The notes under the pieces are model-generated. The model was not told the DNA's origin, ran no database searches, and worked only from the letters and a program-made list of their open reading frames with translations. DNA of 64,000 nucleotides from Zobellia russellii (lineage in GTDB: Bacteria; Bacteroidota; Bacteroidia; Flavobacteriales; Flavobacteriaceae): positions 62,001 through 126,000 of the forward strand of contig NZ_JACSOI010000010.1 in NCBI RefSeq assembly GCF_018728565.1, written 5' to 3'. Position numbers and translations under genes: made by a program. Below, in pieces: positions 1 to 9,095 of the stretch (positions are counted from its first letter, which is position 1; each line of letters opens with the position of its first letter).

Positions 1-1
1 A

Positions 2-1795
2 TCTGTAAACTTGTCCTTTGTTGCGGTAGATGAGGCACATTGTATTTCTGAATGGGGCCATGATTTTAGACCGGAATACAGAAATTTAAGGACTATAGTC
101 AATAGATTGGATGACGGTATTCCAATAATAGCGCTTACGGCAACAGCAACTCCAAAAGTTCAAGAAGATATTATTAAGAATCTTGGTATAACGGACGCCA
201 CTACGTTTAAAGCTTCGTTCAATAGACCCAATCTTTTCTACGAGGTACGGCCAAAAACCGCCAACGTAGATTCGGATATTATCCGTTTTGTAAAGAAAAA
301 TACAGGGAAATCAGGTATTATCTATTGTTTGAGCAGAAAGCGCGTAGAGGAGTTAGCGCAGGTGCTTCAGGTAAACGGGGTTAGTGCTGTTCCTTATCAT
401 GCCGGTTTTGATGCAAAGACTCGGTCAAAATATCAAGATATGTTCTTGATGGAGGATGTAGATGTTGTAGTTGCTACCATTGCTTTTGGAATGGGTATAG
501 ATAAACCGGATGTACGTTTTGTAATTCACCATGACATACCTAAAAGTATTGAAAGTTACTATCAGGAAACGGGTAGGGCAGGTAGAGATGACGGTGAGGG
601 GCATTGTCTGGCTTTTTACTCATACAAGGATATAGAGAAACTTGAAAAATTCATGTCCAATAAGCCTGTTGCAGAACAGGAAATTGGTAATGCTCTTTTG
701 CAAGAAGTTGTGGCATATGCGGAAACCTCTATGTCTCGCAGAAAATTCATGCTCCATTATTTTGGGGAAGAATTTGATGAAATTAATGGGGATGGGGCCG
801 ATATGGATGATAATACCAGAAACCCAAAAGAAAAACAAGAGGCCAAGGAAGATGTTGTTAAACTTATTAAGGTGGTAAAGGCTACCCATGAAAAGTTTAA
901 ATCCAAAGAAATCGTACGTACTCTTTTAGGAAAGGTGAACGCTTTGATAACATCGCACAAGACCGATGAAAAGGAAGAGTTTGGTATTGGTTCCGATAAA
1001 GATAAAGAGTACTGGATGGCACTTATACGCCAGACCTTAGTTGCTGGTCTCCTTAAAAAGGAAATTGAACAATACGGAATTTTACATGTAACGGAGAAGG
1101 GAAAAGCGTATTTAAAGTCTCCTGAGTCCTTTATGATGACCGTAGACCATACGTATACGCAAGAAGGGAACGACGCCATTGTGAGTGCGGCAAAAGCAGG
1201 TGTTTCAGATGAAAAATTGCTAAAGCAGTTAAAGGATTTGCGTAAAAGCCAGGCAGATAAGCTTGGTGTTCCTCCATTTGTGGTGTTTCAGGATCCATCC
1301 TTAGAGGATATGGCCATGAAATATCCTATTTCCCTAGAAGAACTTACCACCATTTACGGTGTAGGAGAAGGGAAAGCTAAAAAGTACGGAAAACCGTTTG
1401 TTTCGTTCATTGCTAGTTATGTTGAGGAAAACGAAATCATACGACCAGACGATTTGGTGGTAAAAAGTACTGGAGCAAATTCTGCTCTTAAGTTGTACAT
1501 TATCCAGAATGTAGACCGAAAACTTCCATTAAGTGATATTGCATCGGCAAAGGGAATTGAGATTCCTCAACTTATTAAAGAGATGGAACAGATTGTCTTT
1601 AGCGGAACAAAATTGAATCTTGATTATTGGATTGATGAGGTGTTGGACGAAGACCAGCAAGAAGAAATTCACGATTATTTCTTGGAGGCCGAAACCGATG
1701 ACTTGGAAGAAGCTATGAAAGAATTTGATGGTGACTACGAAGACGAAGAGCTACGCTTATACCGGTTAAAATTTATTAGTGAAGTAGCTAATTAA
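2..1795 (+). CDS. recQ: RecQ-family ATP-dependent DNA helicase, 5' end outside window
   Basis: Unwinds DNA 3'-5' in recombination and replication-fork repair. The reading frame is already open at base 2, so the N-terminus with Walker A lies upstream of the window. Visible in order are the DEAH box followed by CISEWGHDFR, the helicase C-terminal lobe ending in QETGRAGRDD (motif VI), an RQC-like winged-helix region, an HRDC domain (about fragment residues 395-480, containing GVGEGKAKKYG), and an acidic C-terminal tail. After motif VI the segment SRRKFMLHYFGEEFDE matches the RecQ zinc-domain helix, but none of the four zinc-binding cysteines expected from E. coli RecQ is present. This may be normal for one flavobacterial RecQ paralogue. 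The family call is secure; the first ATG-like codons inside the fragment are not the true start. Confidence 0.95.
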   Translation, partial: SVNLSFVAVDEAHCISEWGHDFRPEYRNLRTIVNRLDDGIPIIALTATATPKVQEDIIKNLGITDATTFKASFNRPNLFYEVRPKTANVDSDIIRFVKKNTGKSGIIYCLSRKRVEELAQVLQVNGVSAVPYHAGFDAKTRSKYQDMFLMEDVDVVVATIAFGMGIDKPDVRFVIHHDIPKSIESYYQETGRAGRDDGEGHCLAFYSYKDIEKLEKFMSNKPVAEQEIGNALLQEVVAYAETSMSRRKFMLHYFGEEFDEINGDGADMDDNTRNPKEKQEAKEDVVKLIKVVKATHEKFKSKEIVRTLLGKVNALITSHKTDEKEEFGIGSDKDKEYWMALIRQTLVAGLLKKEIEQYGILHVTEKGKAYLKSPESFMMTVDHTYTQEGNDAIVSAAKAGVSDEKLLKQLKDLRKSQADKLGVPPFVVFQDPSLEDMAMKYPISLEELTTIYGVGEGKAKKYGKPFVSFIASYVEENEIIRPDDLVVKSTGANSALKLYIIQNVDRKLPLSDIASAKGIEIPQLIKEMEQIVFSGTKLNLDYWIDEVLDEDQQEEIHDYFLEAETDDLEEAMKEFDGDYEDEELRLYRLKFISEVAN

Positions 1796-1820
1796 CTATA
1801 TACATAAGCTTTATAAGAAC

Positions 1821-1868
1821 AAGGCAGACTAGAAAGCTACATGGTATTTCTTGTCTGCCTTATTTTTT
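1821..1868 (+). terminator. Rho-independent terminator after recQ
   Basis: A 9-bp stem (AAGGCAGAC paired with GTCTGCCTT) is extended by an inner AGAAA/TTTCT stem and followed by a run of T. It lies just past the recQ stop codon and before the convergent peptidase gene. The T-run favours the plus strand. Confidence 0.85.
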
Positions 1869-1875
1869 TGTGGAA

Positions 1876-2928
1876 TTACAAAACGGCCTTTTCCAAAAGT
1901 TGAAATTTCATTGTTGTAGCATTCATAGCAGCTTTGGTTCCAATTGGAAATGTAAAGTTGTTTTCTATGTGACCAAAACTCATGCCGTACATCGCCGGAA
2001 TCCCTAGTGGTTTGATTCGGTCCATGATGACTTCTTTTAAGGAAAATGAAATTGGATTGGTAGACTCGTTGCAACCGGCGCAAACGCCAAATAGAATACC
2101 TGCCGCTTTATTGAACGTCTTGCCTTCTATCAACTGAGTGAGCATTCGGTCTATACGATATGGAGCTTCTTCTACATCTTCAATACAGACTATGGCATCT
2201 GTAAAGTCTATTTCATCTGCAGTGCCAATTAAGGCGTTAATAAGGGTTAAGCTTCCGCCAACAATTTTTCCTGTGGCACTGCCTTCTGTAATAGTATAAC
2301 GCTCAAACTCCGGATTGGTGGTCAATTCAGGTTTCAGAAGTTTTATATTCTCTATTTCTAATTTTTCTTTAGGAAACATGACAACGTTTTCTAGTTGACG
2401 AATGCTGTACGGGTCGTTTAACGTGGAGCCCACGGGCCCATGAAATGTAACTAGTCCCGTTTTTTGGTGAATACCGTTAAGCAATGCGGTAATATCACTA
2501 AAACCAATAAAGGTTTTAGGGTTCCTTACGATATTTTCATAATCTATCATTTTCATGATACGAGTACAGCCATAACCACCTCTTGCACACAAGATGCCAT
2601 TAATTTTGGGGTTGGAGAACATTTCGTTTAGGTCCGTTGCTCGCTCCTCATCTGTATTGCTCAAATAGCCGTAGTTGCCTAAAACACGATTGGTATGGTA
2701 GGGTTTGAAACCCATAGACCTTAAGGTCTTTTTTGCTTCTTCCAGCACTGAAGAATGAATGGCGTAACCAGGAGCTATTAAACCGATGGTATCTCCTTTT
2801 TTTAGTCTTTTAGGTTTTATTAAAACAGGTGCTTGAGAAGAAATGAGGTTAGCTCTGCCTAAATTTGGTAGTAATGCCGCTGCTGAGGCACTTACTGCTG
2901 TACCTATAAATTGTCTTCTATTGGCCAT
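1876..2928 (-). CDS. LD-carboxypeptidase, peptidase family S66
   Basis: Predicted serine peptidase that trims the terminal D-alanine from muropeptide tetrapeptides during cell-wall recycling (family knowledge from LdcA). The catalytic triad can be read: S144 in GFSDIT, E250 in CIEDVEEAPYR and H320 in SFGHIENN. The N-terminus (NRRQFIGTAVSASAAALLP) looks like a twin-arginine signal followed by a hydrophobic segment, so the protein is probably exported or anchored in the periplasm, whereas E. coli LdcA is cytoplasmic. At 350 residues it is slightly longer than usual because of this leader. It stands alone, convergent to recQ. Confidence 0.9.
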   Translation of the reverse strand: MANRRQFIGTAVSASAAALLPNLGRANLISSQAPVLIKPKRLKKGDTIGLIAPGYAIHSSVLEEAKKTLRSMGFKPYHTNRVLGNYGYLSNTDEERATDLNEMFSNPKINGILCARGGYGCTRIMKMIDYENIVRNPKTFIGFSDITALLNGIHQKTGLVTFHGPVGSTLNDPYSIRQLENVVMFPKEKLEIENIKLLKPELTTNPEFERYTITEGSATGKIVGGSLTLINALIGTADEIDFTDAIVCIEDVEEAPYRIDRMLTQLIEGKTFNKAAGILFGVCAGCNESTNPISFSLKEVIMDRIKPLGIPAMYGMSFGHIENNFTFPIGTKAAMNATTMKFQLLEKAVL

Positions 2929-2966
2929 ATGCTTGGGTTTGATGGTATGAATTTAAACAGAATCAT

Positions 2967-2994
2967 AAAAAAAATCGGCCATTTGGCCGATTTT
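2967..2994 (-). terminator. Terminator after the regulatory-domain protein gene
   Basis: A perfect 10-bp inverted repeat (AAAATCGGCC with GGCCGATTTT, 4-nt loop) is followed on the minus strand by eight T. It ends transcription coming from the gene at 3018-4349. Confidence 0.9.
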
Positions 2995-3017
2995 ATAAAT
3001 AAAGTATTGCTTAGCTC

Positions 3018-4349
3018 TTAAGGTGTTGAGGTACCGCCTTCTGCATTGGCTCTTCGTAATTGCCGTTGTATTTTTTTTATGGCGGACTCAATAGATTTTT
3101 CAGGTTCTATGATATTGTATTGGCCCCAAAAATCAGGATCCGCAAAACCAATGGCCTCATCGCTTAAAATAATGGATGTTTTAATTCTATCCTTGGCTTT
3201 GGGAAATTCGGTGACCAAATTTTTCTTCCAGTCTGTAACGGCCATTTCACACGTCATACTATAAACCGAATTAAAGAGGCGTTTGTCCCAATTGATTTTA
3301 AATTCTAACAGAACGTTACTGTAGCTATAATACCATTTCCCGTTTTTTTCACGATAATCTACCCGATAGGCAACATCTGTGGGCCATACCTGTGCGTTTC
3401 TCGGCTTTCTGCGAACGAATAACTTTGCCGCCAAATCTTTATCCGTAATATTAAGACTGTATATGGCACTGGTAAGAATCTTGTTCTCTGCATCAATATA
3501 AAGTTTACCCTTGTACAGAGGGTCTATGACCTGTGTACTCTGTTCAAAATTGATGACATATACTAGTTTGTCGTTTACCCGCGTAGAATGGTCAAATTTA
3601 AATACATAATGGTCTAGTGTTTCCTGAGAGAAAATATATTCAGGATATTTCATGATGTCAACAAAAAGTGCATTAAAAGGGCCGCCTTGTAGCTTAAGGG
3701 CCACGGTGTCCAATTTGTCGTAGTCCGTACTTTTTCTAGCCTTGTATAGCTTTACACCATCTATTTTAAAGGAGTTGTAGGGTGTTTTGTAAATATTTAC
3801 CACAGCCTCAGAAAGGGAGACATTTTTTCTGCGTTTTTTTATAGTTTCCCTATAGAAAGCGGTCATTAACGTAGGGTCATCAAAATAATTTTCGCCTTTC
3901 TTTTTAAGTACTTCGCGTACCAGCTCTTCTGCATTTTTGGGAACCGCAATATTAACTTCGGGTAGTTCCGTAACCGAAGTATTCATTATAATTCTATTCT
4001 TCTCTTTGTTGAGCTGAGTTAAAGGTATGGTCTTGGTACTGTAACCTAAGAAAGAAACTATAACATTTGCATTGGAAACATCCTTGGGGATTTTTAAAGA
4101 GAATTCTCCTTCTGTATTGGTTATAGTGCTAATATTGGATTCCTCTATGGCCAGCGAAGCAAACACCAACGGTTTTTTTGTTTTGGAATCAATGACTTCC
4201 CCTTTGTAAAGGTTATATTCTATTTCTTGCTCCGTGTTGTCCTGAAAGAAAGCCGAAGCCTTGTGGGGACCGATTACCATGCTCAGGAGCATAGTTAACA
4301 GTACCGCAACTGCAAGTTTTTGAGTGTTCTTTTTCTGTTTTGGTATCAT
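3018..4349 (-). CDS. Carboxypeptidase-regulatory-like domain protein of the cell envelope
   Basis: Protein of 443 residues with an N-terminal signal segment (hydrophobic stretch around residues 11-33), then a carboxypeptidase-regulatory-like beta-sandwich (about 47-130; GEVIDSKTKKPLVFASLAI and the GYSTKT strand typical of the plug-proximal domain of TonB-dependent receptors). A roughly 300-residue C-terminal region of unknown fold follows. No TonB plug or beta-barrel is attached, so this is not itself a receptor. Standalone proteins of this layout are common in Bacteroidota and mostly uncharacterised. No operon partner; it has its own terminator. The domain call is firm, the function unknown. 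Confidence 0.75.
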   Translation of the reverse strand: MIPKQKKNTQKLAVAVLLTMLLSMVIGPHKASAFFQDNTEQEIEYNLYKGEVIDSKTKKPLVFASLAIEESNISTITNTEGEFSLKIPKDVSNANVIVSFLGYSTKTIPLTQLNKEKNRIIMNTSVTELPEVNIAVPKNAEELVREVLKKKGENYFDDPTLMTAFYRETIKKRRKNVSLSEAVVNIYKTPYNSFKIDGVKLYKARKSTDYDKLDTVALKLQGGPFNALFVDIMKYPEYIFSQETLDHYVFKFDHSTRVNDKLVYVINFEQSTQVIDPLYKGKLYIDAENKILTSAIYSLNITDKDLAAKLFVRRKPRNAQVWPTDVAYRVDYREKNGKWYYSYSNVLLEFKINWDKRLFNSVYSMTCEMAVTDWKKNLVTEFPKAKDRIKTSIILSDEAIGFADPDFWGQYNIIEPEKSIESAIKKIQRQLRRANAEGGTSTP

Positions 4350-4541
4350 GACATTATATTTTGAGGGCGTATTCTTTTTTTATTCTCTCTAAGTTAATGA
4401 TTTTTAGTTAAATACATGTTCTAAAATCAACTTAAATTATAGTGTTGGTTTAGTCTCCAGCGAGTAACTTAAATTACAGGTTTCAGCTTTATAACACAAA
4501 AATGTCAATGGAACGGACCGCTTGAAAAGAGAGGAACTAAT

Positions 4542-5273
4542 CTAGAAGTGCGTTTTTGACGAAGAGGATACGAGTCTGTTTATTTCTTCCAATTCCGTAT
4601 CTGTAAGGTCTCTCCATTTGCCGACTGGAACATCTAATTTTACGTTCATGATACGTATTCGTTTCAGCCTCTGGACGTTGTAGTCCAAATACTCGCACAT
4701 ACGTCTAATTTGTCTGTTCAGACCTTGGGTAAGTATAATCTTGAATTCATATTTGCCAATCTGCTCTACCTTGCATTTTCGTGTTACGGTATCTAAAATG
4801 GGCACGCCATTTTGCATTCGCTCTATAAAATCAGAAGTAATGGCCCGGTCTACGGTTACCAGATATTCTTTTTCATGGTGGTTTCGGGCACGAAGAATTT
4901 TGTTTACAATGTCTCCATCGTTGGTCAAAAAGATAAGACCTTCACTAGGTTTATCCAATCTGCCAATAGGAAAAATACGTTTAGGATAATTAATATAGTC
5001 AATTATATTATCCTTTTCAACTCTAGTATCTGTAGTGCAGACAATACCAATAGGTTTGTTAAAGGCAATATAAACGGGTTTCTCCTGGGGTTCCGAAATT
5101 AATTTGCCATCTACTCTCACCTCGTCTCCTTCGGTAATTTTTGTGCCCATTTCCGGTACTTTTCCGTTAATGGTGACCCTGCCTTGGTCTATGAGTTTAT
5201 CCGCTGCACGACGCGAGCAATAGCCAACTTCACTTAGGTATTTGTTAATTCGGGTCTGTTTGGGTTCTTGCAC
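4542..5273 (-). CDS. rluF: 23S rRNA pseudouridine synthase RluF
   Basis: Converts a uridine of 23S rRNA (U2604 in E. coli) to pseudouridine. An S4 RNA-binding domain (residues about 7-55, [20 protein letters not shown]) precedes the RsuA/RluB-type catalytic domain with catalytic D107 in [18 protein letters not shown]. Further conserved blocks are [11 protein letters not shown] and RIMNVKL. The whole length follows E. coli RluF more closely than RluB or RluE, including VNKILRA and [10 protein letters not shown]. The 243-residue size is normal. Single gene, reading away from the DUF3999/DUF2339 pair. Confidence 0.92.
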   Translation of the reverse strand: MQEPKQTRINKYLSEVGYCSRRAADKLIDQGRVTINGKVPEMGTKITEGDEVRVDGKLISEPQEKPVYIAFNKPIGIVCTTDTRVEKDNIIDYINYPKRIFPIGRLDKPSEGLIFLTNDGDIVNKILRARNHHEKEYLVTVDRAITSDFIERMQNGVPILDTVTRKCKVEQIGKYEFKIILTQGLNRQIRRMCEYLDYNVQRLKRIRIMNVKLDVPVGKWRDLTDTELEEINRLVSSSSKTHF

Positions 5274-5362
5274 GCTTTTCTCTTTTAGAAATGCAAATTT
5301 ACAGGATTCTAAAATGGTATGCTAACAAGTTTTTTTTGATGCGAAGTTTATACGGGTTCTTT

Positions 5363-6598
5363 TTAACGCTTCGCCATCATTCTTAAGGTAAACCAACCTA
5401 AAACCACTATTATGGTTCCCATAACTAACCATAACCATAGTTTGTTTTCAAAAAGAGGACTTTTTGAAGCTTGTTTAGTTTTTTTGATTTTATGGATATC
5501 CCCCAATTTTAAAGTAGGTGCATGCGGTGGAATGGAATGTGTTATCTGCTGAATATCATATTTGGGGCTATGCGCCTTTTTGTTGCCGTAGACCAAGTAA
5601 TAATCCGCCTCGGTAGAAAAACGGGCCAATAATGTATGTGCATACCCTTTTGCGATTGCGGATTCTATCTCCAATGCTTCATTATCGTTGTTCTGAATGG
5701 TGATTCTTAGCTTTTCCGCTAGCGTACTGGCAAATTTAAAACCTGTGGTATCTACAGATGCTAGAGTTCCGTTAAACAAGTTTCTGTAAGTATATTTTAT
5801 GCCTTTCTCGGTTTGAATACTATCGGATATATATTGAAGTTTCACAGAACGGTAGTAATCTATTTTGTCCGCTACTTTTAGTTTTAGAAAACTAATGGGC
5901 AATCTTTGGTTCAAATCTATATCTATGATGGTCTCCTTACCTTTTTGGTCTATATTCATAAAAGTAATAGGGTAGGTGTTGTATAAAGCATCAACGGAAC
6001 CGTCCAAACTTATTATGGCCTTTTGTAGTTTGGGGTTTTCATCACTTTTGACCAATAGCCGATAATATTTGTACTTGGATTCGGGAAAAGTTAAAGTACT
6101 GTATGTATAACTGGTCTGGTTGTTTTGGATGGATAAAATGCGATAATCATCTAGGATTTTGAACCACTCATTTTGGGTTTGACTTCCTTCTAGAACAATA
6201 TGCCAGTTAAAATTGGTTTCATTAAATTTTAAATCAATTTTATTGATAGCCTCCGTAGTAGGAACTTCATAGGTAAAGTAATACCCAATTTTGGTAGACG
6301 CCGTATTAAGCGGTTTAAAGGCGATTTCTTTTTTGTTGTTTTTTTCGGAAGTAACCTTTAGCATATAGGGAGCTTCTATGGTGTCCGTCTCGGTAACGCC
6401 ATAAATACGAATATCGGAAAGGTCATCTTTGGTGTTGTGAAATACGTGATTGGGTAAAGCAATTGTTTGCCATTCTTCTGAAATACCGTTTAGTTCTTGT
6501 TGGTATTCATACGTAGAAAGCTGCCCGAAAGCCATAGTACAAGACCACAATCCAAAGAAAAAAAGAATTTTATTTTTCAGGTTCATCCGAAATAACAT
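5363..6598 (-). CDS. DUF3999 membrane-anchored protein
   Basis: A 411-residue envelope protein: an N-terminal signal segment ending near AFGQ, a large extracytoplasmic domain rich in beta structure, then one C-terminal transmembrane helix (LWLWLVMGTIIVVLGWF) and a short basic tail. It resembles the DUF3999 family, which usually neighbours DUF2339 proteins as here. Its start overlaps the end of the upstream DUF2339 gene by 29 bp (17 bp if the second Met is used), which indicates translational coupling. The function is not known. Confidence 0.75.
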   Translation of the reverse strand: MLFRMNLKNKILFFFGLWSCTMAFGQLSTYEYQQELNGISEEWQTIALPNHVFHNTKDDLSDIRIYGVTETDTIEAPYMLKVTSEKNNKKEIAFKPLNTASTKIGYYFTYEVPTTEAINKIDLKFNETNFNWHIVLEGSQTQNEWFKILDDYRILSIQNNQTSYTYSTLTFPESKYKYYRLLVKSDENPKLQKAIISLDGSVDALYNTYPITFMNIDQKGKETIIDIDLNQRLPISFLKLKVADKIDYYRSVKLQYISDSIQTEKGIKYTYRNLFNGTLASVDTTGFKFASTLAEKLRITIQNNDNEALEIESAIAKGYAHTLLARFSTEADYYLVYGNKKAHSPKYDIQQITHSIPPHAPTLKLGDIHKIKKTKQASKSPLFENKLWLWLVMGTIIVVLGWFTLRMMAKR

Positions 6599-8936
6599 TT
6601 TTGTATTTATTGTAGAGAAATGAGATGATTAGTAACAGTACACCTAACGAAACAAAAACAATGGTCTTAGAGATGGTATTAAGTGATGCTATGTCATAGA
6701 GAAACAATTTGGCCAATGTAACGCCAAATAGAGAAATGGCGCCAATGCGCAGGTACTTTCGCTGCTTATTGATTCCAAGTGCAATAAGGAACAGTGCATA
6801 TACGCCCCAGAGAATACTTAAAGCTAATTTGTAGGATTGGTCGGAGCCGGCAAGGTCCATCCAATTTAACAGCTCGCTGCTAAGGATCCAAAGGATTGAA
6901 ATATGAGTTATTATTTCAATGGGTATTTTTAGATTGATATTCATAAAAGTACGTTTAGAGAGTTTTATGAGGGCAATCCATAAAAGCGCAAAAAATGCAA
7001 ATGATATATAACGTAGGGCAATGTTCATTACGCCAATTTCGTAATATTCGGAAAGTGCACGGTCTATATAGCTTTCGCGTAGTTCACTTAGTAAGTACAA
7101 TCCTGCAGTTAGAAAAAACAGACTAGCGGCTACACCCGTAATCAAAGTGCTTAGGCCCAATATTCTATTTTTAATTTTTTTGATGTTCGCAAAGGCAATG
7201 ATGCTTAGGAATAAAAAAGTGTAATTAAAAAGCCAAATACTACTAAAGTCGTTTAAGTCATAATTGTACTCACTATAACTATACGTATCATCTGGTTTTA
7301 GTTCTACTTCCGATGCTGCAAACATGGAGTTCCAATACTGTTCTATTTCTAGAAAAAGGGACATATAAGAAACGAACAGTAAAATAATTGGTATAACAAA
7401 TGACATGACCAATGGTAGCTTGGAAGCAGGTTTTTCATTTGGTGTAAATCTGTGTTTTTGATTTATCCAATTAATGAAACCAAAAGCAACAAGAAATAGC
7501 ATTGAGGTTAAAAAGTAGCTATTGAAAATAGGGGTTATATCCGTTTTTGAAAAGTAATTGCTATAGCCAGCGCCCCAATCTTCGGTAAGACTAAGAAGAG
7601 CCAAAAACATAAGCGGGTAGGAGAGGTGCTCATAAAACGAAACCTTCTTGGTCCGGCCAATATAGAATAACAATGTGGCCTGTAATGTCCATAACAAGGT
7701 AACCCAATTACCATCTAATTGAACGGGTATGGCAATTGTAATGAATACAAGAACAAGCCCCGCAACTAGATGAAAGAGGTTACGGTCTGCCAGTTTTTTC
7801 TTGAAGAGTATGGCACTTACTATAAAGTGTACAATAGCGTTCGTTAATGTAAAAACTCCAAGGAGGTCCTTACCGGTTTCGTGGTTGGATAAAAGACTAT
7901 ATCCCAGACCATAGAAAATAAATGAATTTAAGAGCAGTAATACAATATCGCTCTTTAGGAATTTTTCTTTTTTAATTACCTTATACGCTAAAAACGTAGC
8001 ATAAAATATAACGAAGAAAACGGTTAAATATATGAATGCCATGGTAAAATGATCTTCTGTTGTGTAGGAGAAAATCATCCATGAACTATAAATAAGATAG
8101 GTAAAGGAAAAGGCGGAATAGAAAAGAAGCTTCCAATATTTTTTTAAGGAAATGACCAGGATTCCTATGTTAATGCAGGCCATATATGCGAATAACGTAG
8201 CGGCGCTTCCAGAATCGTTACTTAGTAAAAAAGGTACGGCATAAGCGCCAACGAGTCCAATATGAGCAATGACTTGTTTGTTATAATTTAGGGCTGCTAC
8301 AACCCCAAAAATGGTAAAAATAAGCATTAAAGCAAACGCCATTAATTGCGGAAACAAGCCATAAAAACTGTAAGCGGCAAAGGTTATGAAATAAAGAATG
8401 GCCAAGGCGCCGCTTACTAGTACGGCACTATAATTTTCATATTCGGCCTTTAACTTTATTCCAAAGCCTATAAGACTTAACCCTGCTAAATATCCTAGTA
8501 TGATTCGGGTAAGCGGGCTTATTAATTCGTTTTCGATGGAATATTTAGCGCCAATGGCTACACCAATTACGGTTATAGCAATACCAATTTTATTGATGAG
8601 GTTTTCTCCAATAAACTTCTCAAGATTGGATTTGCCTTTTGGCTTTTTTATTTTTTTTGGAACCTCTGGCCGGGCAATAGGAGGTTCAATAACAGGTTCA
8701 GACGTTTCCTGAATTATTTGTTGTTGTTCAGTATTTGTAGGTTCTGGAACCGTACTAACTTCCTGAACGGGTTCGGGAATTACTTGTTCTTTGGCCAGTT
8801 GGTCAGGACGCAGTTTTTTTAGGCCTTCAATTTCTTGGTAAAGTGCCATCAGTTCCTTGGCAAAACCCTCTTGTTTACTTAGAAGTAGTTCAAGTTTTAG
8901 GTTTAACTGGTCAATTCGGTCTTGGTGATTGGACAT
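6570..8936 (-). CDS. DUF2339 polytopic membrane protein
   Basis: 788 residues. It begins with a coiled-coil-like stretch (residues about 1-45), then a Pro/Glu/Thr-rich linker (about 50-90) and a basic patch (KKIKKPKGKSNLEKFIGENLINKIG), followed by roughly twenty or more hydrophobic segments to the C-terminus. That layout matches the DUF2339 family. It is the first gene of a coupled two-gene unit with DUF3999. The constant pairing suggests one envelope complex, but no activity is established for the family, and none is claimed here. Confidence 0.8.
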   Translation of the reverse strand: MSNHQDRIDQLNLKLELLLSKQEGFAKELMALYQEIEGLKKLRPDQLAKEQVIPEPVQEVSTVPEPTNTEQQQIIQETSEPVIEPPIARPEVPKKIKKPKGKSNLEKFIGENLINKIGIAITVIGVAIGAKYSIENELISPLTRIILGYLAGLSLIGFGIKLKAEYENYSAVLVSGALAILYFITFAAYSFYGLFPQLMAFALMLIFTIFGVVAALNYNKQVIAHIGLVGAYAVPFLLSNDSGSAATLFAYMACINIGILVISLKKYWKLLFYSAFSFTYLIYSSWMIFSYTTEDHFTMAFIYLTVFFVIFYATFLAYKVIKKEKFLKSDIVLLLLNSFIFYGLGYSLLSNHETGKDLLGVFTLTNAIVHFIVSAILFKKKLADRNLFHLVAGLVLVFITIAIPVQLDGNWVTLLWTLQATLLFYIGRTKKVSFYEHLSYPLMFLALLSLTEDWGAGYSNYFSKTDITPIFNSYFLTSMLFLVAFGFINWINQKHRFTPNEKPASKLPLVMSFVIPIILLFVSYMSLFLEIEQYWNSMFAASEVELKPDDTYSYSEYNYDLNDFSSIWLFNYTFLFLSIIAFANIKKIKNRILGLSTLITGVAASLFFLTAGLYLLSELRESYIDRALSEYYEIGVMNIALRYISFAFFALLWIALIKLSKRTFMNINLKIPIEIITHISILWILSSELLNWMDLAGSDQSYKLALSILWGVYALFLIALGINKQRKYLRIGAISLFGVTLAKLFLYDIASLNTISKTIVFVSLGVLLLIISFLYNKYKNVISDEPEK

Positions 8937-9095
8937 GTTGTGGTTCCTTTTTGTTGTCCCAATAGAAAATATAAAGCAACAGGACTAACCTATATAACGG
9001 AAGATGAAATGATTTATTGATAGGAAGCTAAGATATAAGAGGATATGAGTCCTAATTTAGAACCGGGAAACGACTACTTGGATACCGGGTAGCGT

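Noticed and set aside
757-1179. 140-codon minus-strand frame inside recQ
   Set aside because: Ser/Phe-rich antisense shadow of the helicase gene.
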